A stretch of DNA of 64,000 bases. It comes from Clostridia bacterium. Lineage in GTDB: Bacteria; Bacillota; Clostridia; Christensenellales; Aristaeellaceae. Below the pieces are notes generated by a model. That model saw nothing but the letters and a program-made list of their open reading frames with translations, ran no database searches and was not told where the DNA came from. The position numbers were made by a program, and so were the translations under genes. Shown one piece after another: positions 49,942 through 57,971 of the stretch (position 1 is the stretch's first letter; each line of letters begins with the position of its first letter). The DNA lies in the NCBI GenBank assembly GCA_017936765.1, contig JAGBEX010000004.1:62001-126000 (forward strand), in the 5' to 3' direction.

Positions 49942-52185
49942 ATGCGTTTTTCCAATGGTTACTGGATGATCAAGCAAGACTATGTGATGAGCTACGCCAC
50001 CCAGTGCGTGCGTGCCACCAAGTCCGACAAGGCGCTGCAGGTGATCTCTGCCTGCCGCCCTGTGAACCACCGTGGTGACGTGCTGGACGGCGGCACCCTC
50101 ACCGTGACCTTCACCGCCCCCCGCAAGAATGTGATCCGCGTGAAGGTGACCCACTTCGCCGGTGCCAAGGTCAAGGAACCCCGCTTTGAGACCTACGAAG
50201 AAGAAGTGCAGCCCGTGATCGACGAGGGCGAGGACTTTGTGTCCTTCACCAGCGGTGATCTGACTGCCCGCGTGCTGAAGGCCCATGGCCAGTGGCAGGT
50301 GGACTACATGGTGGGCGACAAGGTGATCACTTCCTCCGGCTTCCGCGCCATGGGTCGCGCCCTGAAGAAGGACGGCACGCCCTCCTCCCTGCTGCCCCAC
50401 GGCAAGAGCTACATGGTGGAATCCCTGATGCTGGACGTGGGCGAGACCGTGTATGGCCTGGGCGAGCGCTTTGGCGCCTATGTGAAGAACGGCCAGACCG
50501 TGGACATGTGGAATGCCGACGGCGGCACCGCCTCCGAGCTGGCCTACAAGAACATCCCCTTCTACATGACCAACCGTGGCTACGGCGTGCTGGTGGAGGA
50601 TGCCTCCGACGTGAGCTTTGAGGTGGCCAGCGAGAAGGTGGAGCGGGTGCAGTTCTCCCACGAAGGCGAGAGCATGACCTACGACATCATCTATGGCGAG
50701 ACCCCCAAGGGCACCCTGGATCTCTACACCGCGCTGACCGGCCGTCCTGCCCTGCTGCCTGCCTGGAGCTTCGGCCTGTGGCTGTCTACCTCCTTCACCA
50801 CCAACTATGACGAGGAGACCACCTCCTCCTTCATCAACGGCATGGCGGAGCGTGACATCCCCCTGAGCGTGTTCCACTTCGACTGCTACTGGATGAAGGC
50901 CTTCAACTGGTGCGACTTTGAGTGGGATCCCGATACCTTCCCGGATCCCGAGGGTATGCTGAAGCGCTACCACGACAAGGGCCTGCACCTGTGCTGCTGG
51001 ATCAACCCCTACATCGGCCAGGCCAGCCCCCTGTTCGACGAAGGCATGGAGCATGGCTACCTGCTGAAGAAGACCAATGGCGACGTGTGGCAGACCGACA
51101 TGTGGCAGGCTGGCATGGCCATCCTGGACGTGACCAACCCCGCCGCCCGCGACTGGTATTGCTCCTATCTGCGGAAGCTCCTGGACATGGGCATCGACTG
51201 CTTCAAGACCGACTTTGGCGAGCGCATCCCCGTGCGTGATATTGCCTACTTTGATGGCAGCGATCCCCTGCGGATGCACAACTACTACACCTTCCTGTAC
51301 AACAAGATGGTGTTCGACCTGCTCAAGGAAGTCCGTGGCGAGGGCGAGGCCATCCTGTTTGCCCGCAGCGCCACCGTGGGCGGCCAGCAGTTCCCCGTGC
51401 ATTGGGGCGGCGACAACAGCGCCTCCTATGTTTCCATGGCGGAAACCCTGCGCGCAGGCCTCTCCATGAGCCACTCCGGCTTCGGCTACTGGAGCCACGA
51501 TATCTCTGGCTTCGAGTCCACCGCCCCTGCGGATGTCTACAAGCGCTGGTGCCAGTTTGGCGTGTTCTCCAGCCACAGCCGTCTGCACGGCTCCACCAGC
51601 TACCGTGTGCCGTGGCTCTTCGACGACGAGAGCAGCGACGTGCTGCGCAAGTTCGTGAAGCTCAAGTGCCGCCTGATGCCCTACCTGTACGGTGCGGCGG
51701 TGGAGGCTCACGAGCATGGCACCCCCATGATGCGGCCCATGATGCTGGAGTTCTACGATGATCCCGCCTGCGAGACCCTGGATCGCCAGTACATGATGGG
51801 CGAGAGCATCCTGGTGGCTCCCATCTTCCGCAAGGACGGCCAGGTGCAATATTACCTGCCCGATGGCACCTGGACCTGCCTGCTCTCTGACGACAAGGTG
51901 CAGGGCGGCCATTGGCAGACCGAGATCCATGACTTCATGTCCATGCCCCTGATGGTGCGCCCCGGCACCGTGCTGCCCCTGGGTGCCTGCGACAGCCGCC
52001 CCGACTACGACTATCTGGACGGCCTGGAGCTGCACATCTACCAGCTGGAGGAAGGCGAGACCCGCGTGGTCACCATCCCCGACCTGAAGGGCAATGTGGC
52101 TGCTACCTTCACCGTGACCATCAAGGACGGCGAGGCTGTGGTGGAAACCGACAGCACCAAGCCCTATACCGTGGTCATGCACTAA
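49942..52185 (+). CDS. GH31-family alpha-xylosidase (YicI-like)
   Basis: A 747-aa enzyme. N-terminal beta-sandwich, then the barrel with nucleophile Asp424 in CFKTDFGERIP and acid/base Asp491 in HWGGDNSAS. The KTDFGERIP form is characteristic of alpha-xylosidases like YicI; alpha-glucosidases carry a different signature (WxDMNE). SGFGYWSHDISGFE and a C-terminal beta domain complete the family. Codon use is highly biased, suggesting strong expression. Coupled to the GH29 gene (18-nt gap) and followed by a terminator. Likely removes xylose from xyloglucan or isoprimeverose in the cytoplasm. Confidence 0.93.
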   Translation: MRFSNGYWMIKQDYVMSYATQCVRATKSDKALQVISACRPVNHRGDVLDGGTLTVTFTAPRKNVIRVKVTHFAGAKVKEPRFETYEEEVQPVIDEGEDFVSFTSGDLTARVLKAHGQWQVDYMVGDKVITSSGFRAMGRALKKDGTPSSLLPHGKSYMVESLMLDVGETVYGLGERFGAYVKNGQTVDMWNADGGTASELAYKNIPFYMTNRGYGVLVEDASDVSFEVASEKVERVQFSHEGESMTYDIIYGETPKGTLDLYTALTGRPALLPAWSFGLWLSTSFTTNYDEETTSSFINGMAERDIPLSVFHFDCYWMKAFNWCDFEWDPDTFPDPEGMLKRYHDKGLHLCCWINPYIGQASPLFDEGMEHGYLLKKTNGDVWQTDMWQAGMAILDVTNPAARDWYCSYLRKLLDMGIDCFKTDFGERIPVRDIAYFDGSDPLRMHNYYTFLYNKMVFDLLKEVRGEGEAILFARSATVGGQQFPVHWGGDNSASYVSMAETLRAGLSMSHSGFGYWSHDISGFESTAPADVYKRWCQFGVFSSHSRLHGSTSYRVPWLFDDESSDVLRKFVKLKCRLMPYLYGAAVEAHEHGTPMMRPMMLEFYDDPACETLDRQYMMGESILVAPIFRKDGQVQYYLPDGTWTCLLSDDKVQGGHWQTEIHDFMSMPLMVRPGTVLPLGACDSRPDYDYLDGLELHIYQLEEGETRVVTIPDLKGNVAATFTVTIKDGEAVVETDSTKPYTVVMH

Positions 52186-52203
52186 TCGCAAAGCATTTTT
52201 CGT

Positions 52204-52232
52204 CCCCGGAGAGAAAGCTCTCCGGGGATTTC
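52204..52232 (+). terminator. terminator of the GH29/GH31 operon
   Basis: CCCCGGAGAG (52204-52213) / CTCTCCGGGG (52218-52227) with loop AAAG, then ATTTCTTG. Confidence 0.8.
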
Positions 52233-52243
52233 TTGTGTTCCCC

Positions 52244-52273
52244 TTGACCAAATGTTCGCCTAAAAGCTATAAT
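52244..52273 (+). promoter_or_regulatory. promoter of the mrfA operon
   Basis: TTGACC (52244-52249), 18 nt, TATAAT (52268-52273). The gene starts 29 nt after the -10 box. Confidence 0.75.
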
Positions 52274-52302
52274 AGTACCCATACGAAAGGCAGGTGCGGA
52301 AG

Positions 52303-54573
52303 ATGAATGTAGATCAGCTGGCGGATCAGCTTCGGCGGGATCCCATGTTTATGGAAAACGTGGTGCGGTGGGAGGTCATTCCTGCCCGCGCGGCGCAGTA
52401 CGCTCCCTACCCGGAAGGGCTGGACGAGCGTCTTTTGCCCGTGCTGCAAAAGCGTGGCATCCACCAGCTGTACAGCCATCAGGCTCACGCGGTGCAGGCA
52501 GTTCTCGCCGGGCGTGATGTGGTGGTGGTCACCCCCACGGCCTCCGGCAAAACCATGTGCTACAACCTGCCCGTGCTGTCCTCCATTTTGCAGAACGAGG
52601 ATGCCCGTGCGCTGTATCTCTTCCCCACCAAGGCGCTTTCGGCCGACCAGGTCAGCGAACTCTACGAGCTGATCGAGGAGATGGGCGTGGGCATCAAGAC
52701 CTACACCTACGATGGCGACACCCCCGGGGCTGCCCGCAAGGCCGTACGCCAGGCGGGGCATATCGTGGTGACCAACCCGGATATGCTCCACTCCGGCATT
52801 CTGCCCCACCACACCAAATGGGTGAAGCTCTTTGAAAACCTGAAGTACATCGTCATCGACGAGATCCACACCTACCGCGGCGTGTTTGGCTCCAACCTGG
52901 CCAATGTGCTGCGCCGCCTTTTGCGCCTGTGCGACTTTTATGGCAGCAAGCCCCAGTTCATCCTCTGCTCGGCCACCATCGCCAATCCCCAGGAGCTGGC
53001 GGAGCTGCTCACCGGCCGCAGCGTGACCATGATCGACGATAACGGCGCCCCCATGGGTCAGCGCCACTTTGTGTTCTACAATCCTCCGGTGATCAACCGC
53101 CAGCTGGGCATCCGCAAGGGCGTGATCCCAGAGACCCGGGAGATCGCCGGGATGCTCCTGAAAAACGGCATCCAGACCATCACCTTTGCCCGCTCCCGGC
53201 TGGTAGTGGAAGTCATGACCAAGTACCTGAAGGACATCGTGCGGGATCCCCTGGGCAATGCAGGCCGTGTGCGGGGCTACCGCGGCGGCTATCTGCCCAC
53301 CCAGCGCCGGGAGATCGAGCGTGGCCTCCGTGCGGGGCAGATCGATGCGGTGGTGTCCACCAATGCGCTGGAATTGGGCATCGACATCGGCGCGCTGGAT
53401 GCCTGCGTGCTGTGCGGCTATCCCGGCACCATTGCCAGCGCCTGGCAGCAGGCAGGTCGCGCAGGCCGCCGCAAGGGCACCAGCATCGTGTTCTATGTAG
53501 CCAGCTCTGCGGCCATTGACCAGTACATCGTCAATCACCCGGATTACTTCCTGCACCAGTCCCCGGAGAACGCCCTGCTGAACCCGAACAACCTGTACAT
53601 TCTGCTGAGCCACTTCAAGTGCGCGGCCTTTGAGCTGCCCTTTGAGGATGGTGATTCCTTCGGCAATGCCCCCGGCACGGAGGAGCTGCTGGACTACCTG
53701 GACGATGCCCACATCCTGCGCCATGTGGATGGCCGCTACCATTGGAGCAGCGAGGACTTCCCCGCCAGCGAGATCTCCCTGCGCTCCGCCGCCAGCGAGA
53801 ACTTTGTTATCATCGATATCACCGATCCTGCCCACCACCGGGTCATTGGCGAAATGGATCGCTACACCGTGCCTATGCTGCTGCACGAGAATGCCATCTA
53901 TATGCACGAGGCGCAGCAGTATCAGGTGGAGAAGCTGGACTTCGACGCCTGCAAGGCCTTTATCCGCCAGGTGGACACCGGCTATTACACCGACGCCAAT
54001 CTGAATATCTCCCTGAGCCTGCTGGACATTGAAAAACAGGAGGAAGCGGAGAACGGCGTAGGCCGCACCCTGGGCGAGGTGAAGGTCACTACCCTGGTGA
54101 CCATGTTCAAGAAGATCCGCTTTGATACCCACGAGAACCTAGGCTTTGGCCATGTGCGGCTGCCGGAAATGGATATGCACACCACCGCCATGTGGTGGAC
54201 GCTGCCGGAGAGCCTCTGCGCCCGGTATGAGAACGACGAGCTGAAAAACGGTATGCTGGCGGTGGCCAACCTGCTGCGCATCGTGGCGCCGCTGTATCTG
54301 ATGTGCGCACCCCAGGACGTGGCGGTGCAGTATCAGGTGAAAAGCCCCATGACCGACAAGCCCACCGTGATCATCTACGATAACTGCCCCGGCGGCGTGG
54401 GTCTGGCTCACAAGGCCTATGGTATGCAACAGATGCTGCTGGAAAAGGCGCTGCAGATCGCCACGGACTGCACCTGCTCCCAGGGCTGCCCCAGCTGCGC
54501 AGGCCCCATTGGGGAGATCGGTGAAAACGGCAAAAAGACCGCCATGGCGCTCCTGAAGGAGCTGATCCGATGA
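52303..54573 (+). CDS. mrfA: DEXH-box DNA helicase with C-terminal Cys cluster (MrfA/YprA-like)
   Basis: A 756-aa superfamily 2 helicase. Walker A TPTASGKT, Walker B box DEIH, motif III SATI, and motif VI QQAGRAGRR are intact. The C-terminal DUF1998-type domain ends with four clustered cysteines (CTCSQGCPSC), a metal site. In Bacillus subtilis, MrfA and MrfB act together in repair of mitomycin C damage. Start at ATG 52303 (AGGTG upstream); GTG 52294 is possible. The stop overlaps the mrfB start by 4 nt. Own promoter at 52244-52273. Confidence 0.9.
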   Translation: MNVDQLADQLRRDPMFMENVVRWEVIPARAAQYAPYPEGLDERLLPVLQKRGIHQLYSHQAHAVQAVLAGRDVVVVTPTASGKTMCYNLPVLSSILQNEDARALYLFPTKALSADQVSELYELIEEMGVGIKTYTYDGDTPGAARKAVRQAGHIVVTNPDMLHSGILPHHTKWVKLFENLKYIVIDEIHTYRGVFGSNLANVLRRLLRLCDFYGSKPQFILCSATIANPQELAELLTGRSVTMIDDNGAPMGQRHFVFYNPPVINRQLGIRKGVIPETREIAGMLLKNGIQTITFARSRLVVEVMTKYLKDIVRDPLGNAGRVRGYRGGYLPTQRREIERGLRAGQIDAVVSTNALELGIDIGALDACVLCGYPGTIASAWQQAGRAGRRKGTSIVFYVASSAAIDQYIVNHPDYFLHQSPENALLNPNNLYILLSHFKCAAFELPFEDGDSFGNAPGTEELLDYLDDAHILRHVDGRYHWSSEDFPASEISLRSAASENFVIIDITDPAHHRVIGEMDRYTVPMLLHENAIYMHEAQQYQVEKLDFDACKAFIRQVDTGYYTDANLNISLSLLDIEKQEEAENGVGRTLGEVKVTTLVTMFKKIRFDTHENLGFGHVRLPEMDMHTTAMWWTLPESLCARYENDELKNGMLAVANLLRIVAPLYLMCAPQDVAVQYQVKSPMTDKPTVIIYDNCPGGVGLAHKAYGMQQMLLEKALQIATDCTCSQGCPSCAGPIGEIGENGKKTAMALLKELIR

Positions 54574-55715
54574 ACCTGCGGGACAAGCTGAAAGCGGTGA
54601 GCGCCGCCAGCAAGCCCGCAGCGCCGCCGCCCAAGCAGTTCACCGATTGCTATCAGTGCACCGAAGAGAGGGACGCAGGGGACTTCCCCCACGCCTTCGA
54701 GGTGCGGCGGGAAACGGTGATGCTCATGCAGGGCGAGGAAATGCCGGAGGACTTCGACATCCGCCGGGTACTGTTCCTGGACACCGAGACCACGGGCTTC
54801 ATGGGCGCAGGCACGGTGGCCTTCCTCATCGGCGTGGGCTGGCTGACGGACGAGGGCTTTACCGTTCGCCAATATTTGATGCGGGATTACCCGGAAGAAA
54901 AGTATCAGCTGGAACGTTTAGTAGATGATCTGACTCGCTTCGACGTGATCTGCACCTTCAACGGCCGCAGCTTTGACGTGCCGCTGCTCAAGGATCGCTT
55001 CCTGATGAACCGGATGCGCACCGCCTGCCTGGACAAGCCCCACATCGACCTGTTGCACATCGCCCGCCGGGTGTGGAAGCTGCGGCTGAAGAAGTGCAAC
55101 CTGGGTCGGCTGGAGGAAGCGGTGCTGGGCATTTGCCGCGTGGGGGACATCCCTGGCGCAGAGGTACCGCAGCGGTTCTTCTCCTACCTGAAAACCGGGC
55201 AATTCTGCCTACTGAACGATGTCATCGAGCATAACGCCCAGGACATTGCCAGCCTATGCGTGCTGCTGGGGCATATGGCGCACATGTACGAGCATCCTGA
55301 GGAAGCCCGCCACGGGGAGGACGTGTTTTCCATGGGCGTGGCGCTGGAGCGCATGAAGCACCCGGAGGAAGCCCGGCGATGCTATCGCCTGGCCATGCAT
55401 GGCAGTATGCGCACCCAGGGGCAGCTGAGATTGGCGGTGAGCTACCGCCGCGCCGGAGACAGAGCGCAGGCCAAGGAGATCTGGCAGGCCATGGTCATGC
55501 GGCGCGAGGGCGGCGTGACGCCCTACATCGAGCTGGCCAAGCACTATGAACACATCGAAAAGGACATTCCCGCCGCCCTGGAGATGACCCGCCGCGCCCT
55601 GATGCTTCTGGCCGAGCCAACTTTGTTTGACGATGAAGCTGTACAAGAGACGCGAAATGCGGTACAATACCGTTATGACCGCCTGAAAAGCAGGCTGGCC
55701 AAGAAGGAGCAGTGA
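54570..55715 (+). CDS. mrfB: DEDD-family exonuclease with TPR tail (MrfB/YprB-like)
   Basis: A 381-aa protein. The exonuclease core (~65-240) shows FLDTETTGF (Asp71, Glu73), FNGRSFDVPLL and EHNAQDIASL (His and Asp), the DEDDh set of metal and catalytic residues of RNase T-like enzymes. The C-terminal ~120 residues form TPR-like helices (EEARRCYRLAMHGSMRTQGQLRLAVSYRRAG). MrfB is the nuclease partner of the MrfA helicase in mitomycin repair in B. subtilis. 4-nt overlap with mrfA; the next TPR gene starts 6 nt after its stop. Confidence 0.9.
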   Translation: MNLRDKLKAVSAASKPAAPPPKQFTDCYQCTEERDAGDFPHAFEVRRETVMLMQGEEMPEDFDIRRVLFLDTETTGFMGAGTVAFLIGVGWLTDEGFTVRQYLMRDYPEEKYQLERLVDDLTRFDVICTFNGRSFDVPLLKDRFLMNRMRTACLDKPHIDLLHIARRVWKLRLKKCNLGRLEEAVLGICRVGDIPGAEVPQRFFSYLKTGQFCLLNDVIEHNAQDIASLCVLLGHMAHMYEHPEEARHGEDVFSMGVALERMKHPEEARRCYRLAMHGSMRTQGQLRLAVSYRRAGDRAQAKEIWQAMVMRREGGVTPYIELAKHYEHIEKDIPAALEMTRRALMLLAEPTLFDDEAVQETRNAVQYRYDRLKSRLAKKEQ

Positions 55716-55721
55716 TCAAAA

Positions 55722-56507
55722 ATGAGTTTTTTTGCAAATCTCAAGGCGCAGCAGGCCTATAAGTTGCACAGCAAGGGTCAGTGGCAGGAGGCTCGCCCCC
55801 TGTATGAGGATGCCATTGCCAAGGGCATGAACAATCCCCGGTACCTTTTGTCCTACGCCATTCTGCTGATCCGCCTGGGCGAGTATCAGAAGGCCAAGGA
55901 TCACCTGGTGAAGATCCAGAAGCATCCCGGCCTGACCCCGGAGCAGAAGGTGCAGCTGTTTATGGACTATGCTGTGTGCTGCTACAAGCTGGGCGACCTG
56001 GAGCGCGGCGTGCATCTGCTGGAAAGCCAGCACAAGCGCCAGGCCACCGGCATGGTTTATGAGACGCTGGGTTATCTTTATGTTGAAAAGTACCTGCCGG
56101 AGCGCAAGCCCGTGGCCTCCCCCCAGATGGAAGAGGATACCGAGGGCGCTGTGACCCAGCAGGAGCTGGACGCCACGTGGGAAGAGGGCAAGGCTGCCGC
56201 TCTGGCCTTCCTGCAGGAGGCCGTGGAGTACGACGACGAGGACGCCATCTGCCTGGACAACATGGGTCAGTTCATCTACCGTGTTCAGGGCGACAAGGCT
56301 GCCGCCAAGGAATGGTTCGACAAGGCCATTGAGATCAAGGAAGGTCAAATTGACACCCTGTGGTTCCTCAGCCGCTATGACCTGGACAACGGCAACACCG
56401 CCGCGGCCATCGAAAAGCTGGAAAAGGCGCTGGAAGGCCGTTTCTCTCCCTTGAACTACCACACCAAGGAAGAGATCGAGGCGGAGATCGCCCGGCTGAA
56501 GAAATAA
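55722..56507 (+). CDS. tetratricopeptide-repeat protein
   Basis: A 261-aa soluble protein built of TPR-like helix pairs: QQAYKLHSKGQWQEARPLYEDAI, YLLSYAILLIRLGEYQKAKDHL, AVCCYKLGDLERGVHLL, MGQFIYRVQGDKAAAKEWFDKAI, WFLSRYDLDNGNTAAAIEKLEKAL. No catalytic motif. It is the third gene of the mrfA operon (6-nt gap), so it may scaffold the repair proteins, or may be unrelated and only co-transcribed. The ECF promoter of the next operon begins 13 nt after its stop. Confidence 0.8.
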   Translation: MSFFANLKAQQAYKLHSKGQWQEARPLYEDAIAKGMNNPRYLLSYAILLIRLGEYQKAKDHLVKIQKHPGLTPEQKVQLFMDYAVCCYKLGDLERGVHLLESQHKRQATGMVYETLGYLYVEKYLPERKPVASPQMEEDTEGAVTQQELDATWEEGKAAALAFLQEAVEYDDEDAICLDNMGQFIYRVQGDKAAAKEWFDKAIEIKEGQIDTLWFLSRYDLDNGNTAAAIEKLEKALEGRFSPLNYHTKEEIEAEIARLKK

Positions 56508-56520
56508 TTTTTGCGAAACC

Positions 56521-56548
56521 TGTAACCAATCAGGCCGTCATGCGTGTA
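56521..56548 (+). promoter_or_regulatory. ECF-type promoter of the second sigma operon
   Basis: TGTAAC (56521-56526), 16 nt, CGTGTA (56543-56548). Very close to ECF promoters (TGAAAC, N16, CGTCTA) and to the element at 1652-1679. Transcription would start about 25-30 nt before the sigma gene. Confidence 0.6.
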
Positions 56549-56581
56549 TTTTTGTGAAAAGAGCAGCAGGGAGGGCGTGCC

Positions 56582-57103
56582 ATGGAGGACAACCAACTGA
56601 TGGCTCGCCTGGCGAAAGGTGATACGGACGCGCTGGAGGAGCTGATCTGCCGACATCGGGCGGCGGCGCTGCACCAGGCCGAGAGCATCCTGCAGGATGC
56701 GGCCCTGGCCGAGGACATGGTGCAGGAGGCCTTCGCACGGGTGTACCTCCTGCGGCACAAATACCGCGGGGACTTCGCCTTCACCACTTATCTTCGGGTG
56801 CTGGTGCGCAACCTGTGCATTGACCAATTGCGGCGCAAGCGCAGCCTGCCCCTGGCCGAACTGCCGGAGGAAACCGCCTCCTCTGCCGAGGAATGCTACT
56901 GGCAGCAGGAGAAGCGGATGCAGCTGTGGAACGAGCTGCGCCGCCTCAGTCCCACCGACCAGGCGCTGCTGACCGGCTACGCCCTGGAGGGCCACAGCTA
57001 CCGGGAACTGGCGCAGGCGCAGGGCTTATCCCTGCCCCAGGTGAAGATCCGGCTGCACCGCATCCGAAACCGGCTGCGAAGCAAGGAGCGTGACGATCCA
57101 TGA
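56582..57103 (+). CDS. second ECF-family sigma factor
   Basis: A 173-aa sigma factor. Region 2: ALAEDMVQEAFARVYLLRHKYRGDFAFTTYLRVLVRNLCID. Region 4: LSPTDQALLTGYALEGHSYRELAQAQGLSLPQVKIRLHRIRNRLR, with its recognition helix near the C-terminus. GGGAGGG precedes the ATG. Its stop codon is overlapped by the start of a 59-aa membrane peptide, the place where an anti-sigma gene is normally found. An ECF-like promoter lies upstream. Signal peptidase I follows in the same direction, hinting at an envelope-related regulon. Confidence 0.92.
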   Translation: MEDNQLMARLAKGDTDALEELICRHRAAALHQAESILQDAALAEDMVQEAFARVYLLRHKYRGDFAFTTYLRVLVRNLCIDQLRRKRSLPLAELPEETASSAEECYWQQEKRMQLWNELRRLSPTDQALLTGYALEGHSYRELAQAQGLSLPQVKIRLHRIRNRLRSKERDDP

Positions 57104-57279
57104 TGAAAGACTACACCCAGTCGGTATTGCAGCGCGCAAACGAGATGCAGCGCCTGGAGGCCGCCGCCATGGCATTGCCCCAGGGCGGCACAACGGCGTT
57201 CCGCGCAGGCTGGGCAGCCGTGCTGGCGGCGCTGATCGCATTGATCCCATCCATCAGCGCGGCACAGATGATGATTTGA
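57100..57279 (+). CDS. 59-aa membrane peptide, candidate mini anti-sigma factor
   Basis: Starts MMKDYTQSVLQRANEMQRLE and ends with one hydrophobic segment (AGWAAVLAALIALIPSISAA). The N-terminal ~35 residues could form an amphipathic helix in the cytoplasm. The ATG overlaps the sigma stop codon (ATGATG), the coupling expected for an anti-sigma gene. It is far shorter than known zinc anti-sigma factors and has no cysteine. GGAGCG upstream acts as ribosome site inside the sigma gene. It ends 14 nt before the signal peptidase start. Function is inferred from position only. Confidence 0.6.
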   Translation: MMKDYTQSVLQRANEMQRLEAAAMALPQGGTTAFRAGWAAVLAALIALIPSISAAQMMI

Positions 57280-57293
57280 ACGGAGGCATGAAC

Positions 57294-57914
57294 ATGAGCG
57301 AGACAGAGACCATCAAGCAGGTGGAACAGGCGGAGCAGGAGCAGCCTGCCCAGGAAGCGCCCAAGAAGAAGCGCTGGTTCGGCAAGAAGGAGAAGGTCAA
57401 AAAGACCCCCATGCAGGAATTGCGGGAGTGGGTCGTGACCCTGGCCGTGGCGCTGGTCATCGCCTTTGTGGTGCGCTCCTTCCTCTTCGAGCCTGTGCGG
57501 GTGGACGGCTCCTCCATGGCCACGACCCTCACCAATGGCGAGGTCATGTTCGTGACCAAGCCGGAGTACCTCATGGGCGACCCCGAGCGTTTTGACGTGG
57601 TGATCTGCCACTATCCCGGCCGCGGCGACACCAATTTTGTGAAGCGCGTGGTGGGGCTGCCCGGCGACACGGTGGCCGTGCAGGATGGCTTCCTGTATGT
57701 GAATGGCGAGAAGTACGAGGAACCCTACATCACCCACCGGCCTGATTACATCCTGGCGCCCTACACCGTGCCGGAAGGTATGTATTTCGTGCTGGGCGAC
57801 AACCGCTCCAACTCCAACGACAGCCACCTGGTGGGTCCCATCGAGCGGGACATGATCGTGGGCCATGTGCGCAGCGTGCTGTGGCCGCTGGACAAGTGGC
57901 GCACGATTGAATAA
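57294..57914 (+). CDS. lepB: signal peptidase I
   Basis: A 206-aa membrane serine protease that removes signal peptides. A long Glu/Gln/Lys-rich cytoplasmic N-terminus (~1-42) precedes one membrane helix (WVVTLAVALVIAFVVRSFLF). Catalytic Ser74 is in GSSMATTL and the general-base Lys117 in FVKRVVGLPGD. The conserved GDNRSNSNDS box is near the C-terminus. ATG 57294 is chosen because GGAGG (57282-57286) is 7 nt upstream; ATG 57288 is too close. It probably shares the transcript with the sigma factor operon. Terminator at 57928-57961. Confidence 0.95.
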   Translation: MSETETIKQVEQAEQEQPAQEAPKKKRWFGKKEKVKKTPMQELREWVVTLAVALVIAFVVRSFLFEPVRVDGSSMATTLTNGEVMFVTKPEYLMGDPERFDVVICHYPGRGDTNFVKRVVGLPGDTVAVQDGFLYVNGEKYEEPYITHRPDYILAPYTVPEGMYFVLGDNRSNSNDSHLVGPIERDMIVGHVRSVLWPLDKWRTIE

Positions 57915-57927
57915 GGGAAGGCGAATG

Positions 57928-57961
57928 AAAAAAGCAGTCTGCAGAGGCAGACTGCTTTTTT
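57928..57961. terminator. bidirectional terminator
   Basis: GCAGTCTGC (57934-57942) / GCAGACTGC (57947-57955) with six A before and six T after. It serves lepB on the plus strand and the polysaccharide deacetylase gene on the minus strand. Confidence 0.9.
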
Positions 57962-57971
57962 CGTGGCGTGT

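Noticed and set aside
48394..52251. 1285-aa minus-strand open frame opposite GH29 and GH31
   Set aside because: Low-complexity His/Gly/Ala composition and no domain; the plus strand carries two intact enzymes with all catalytic residues.
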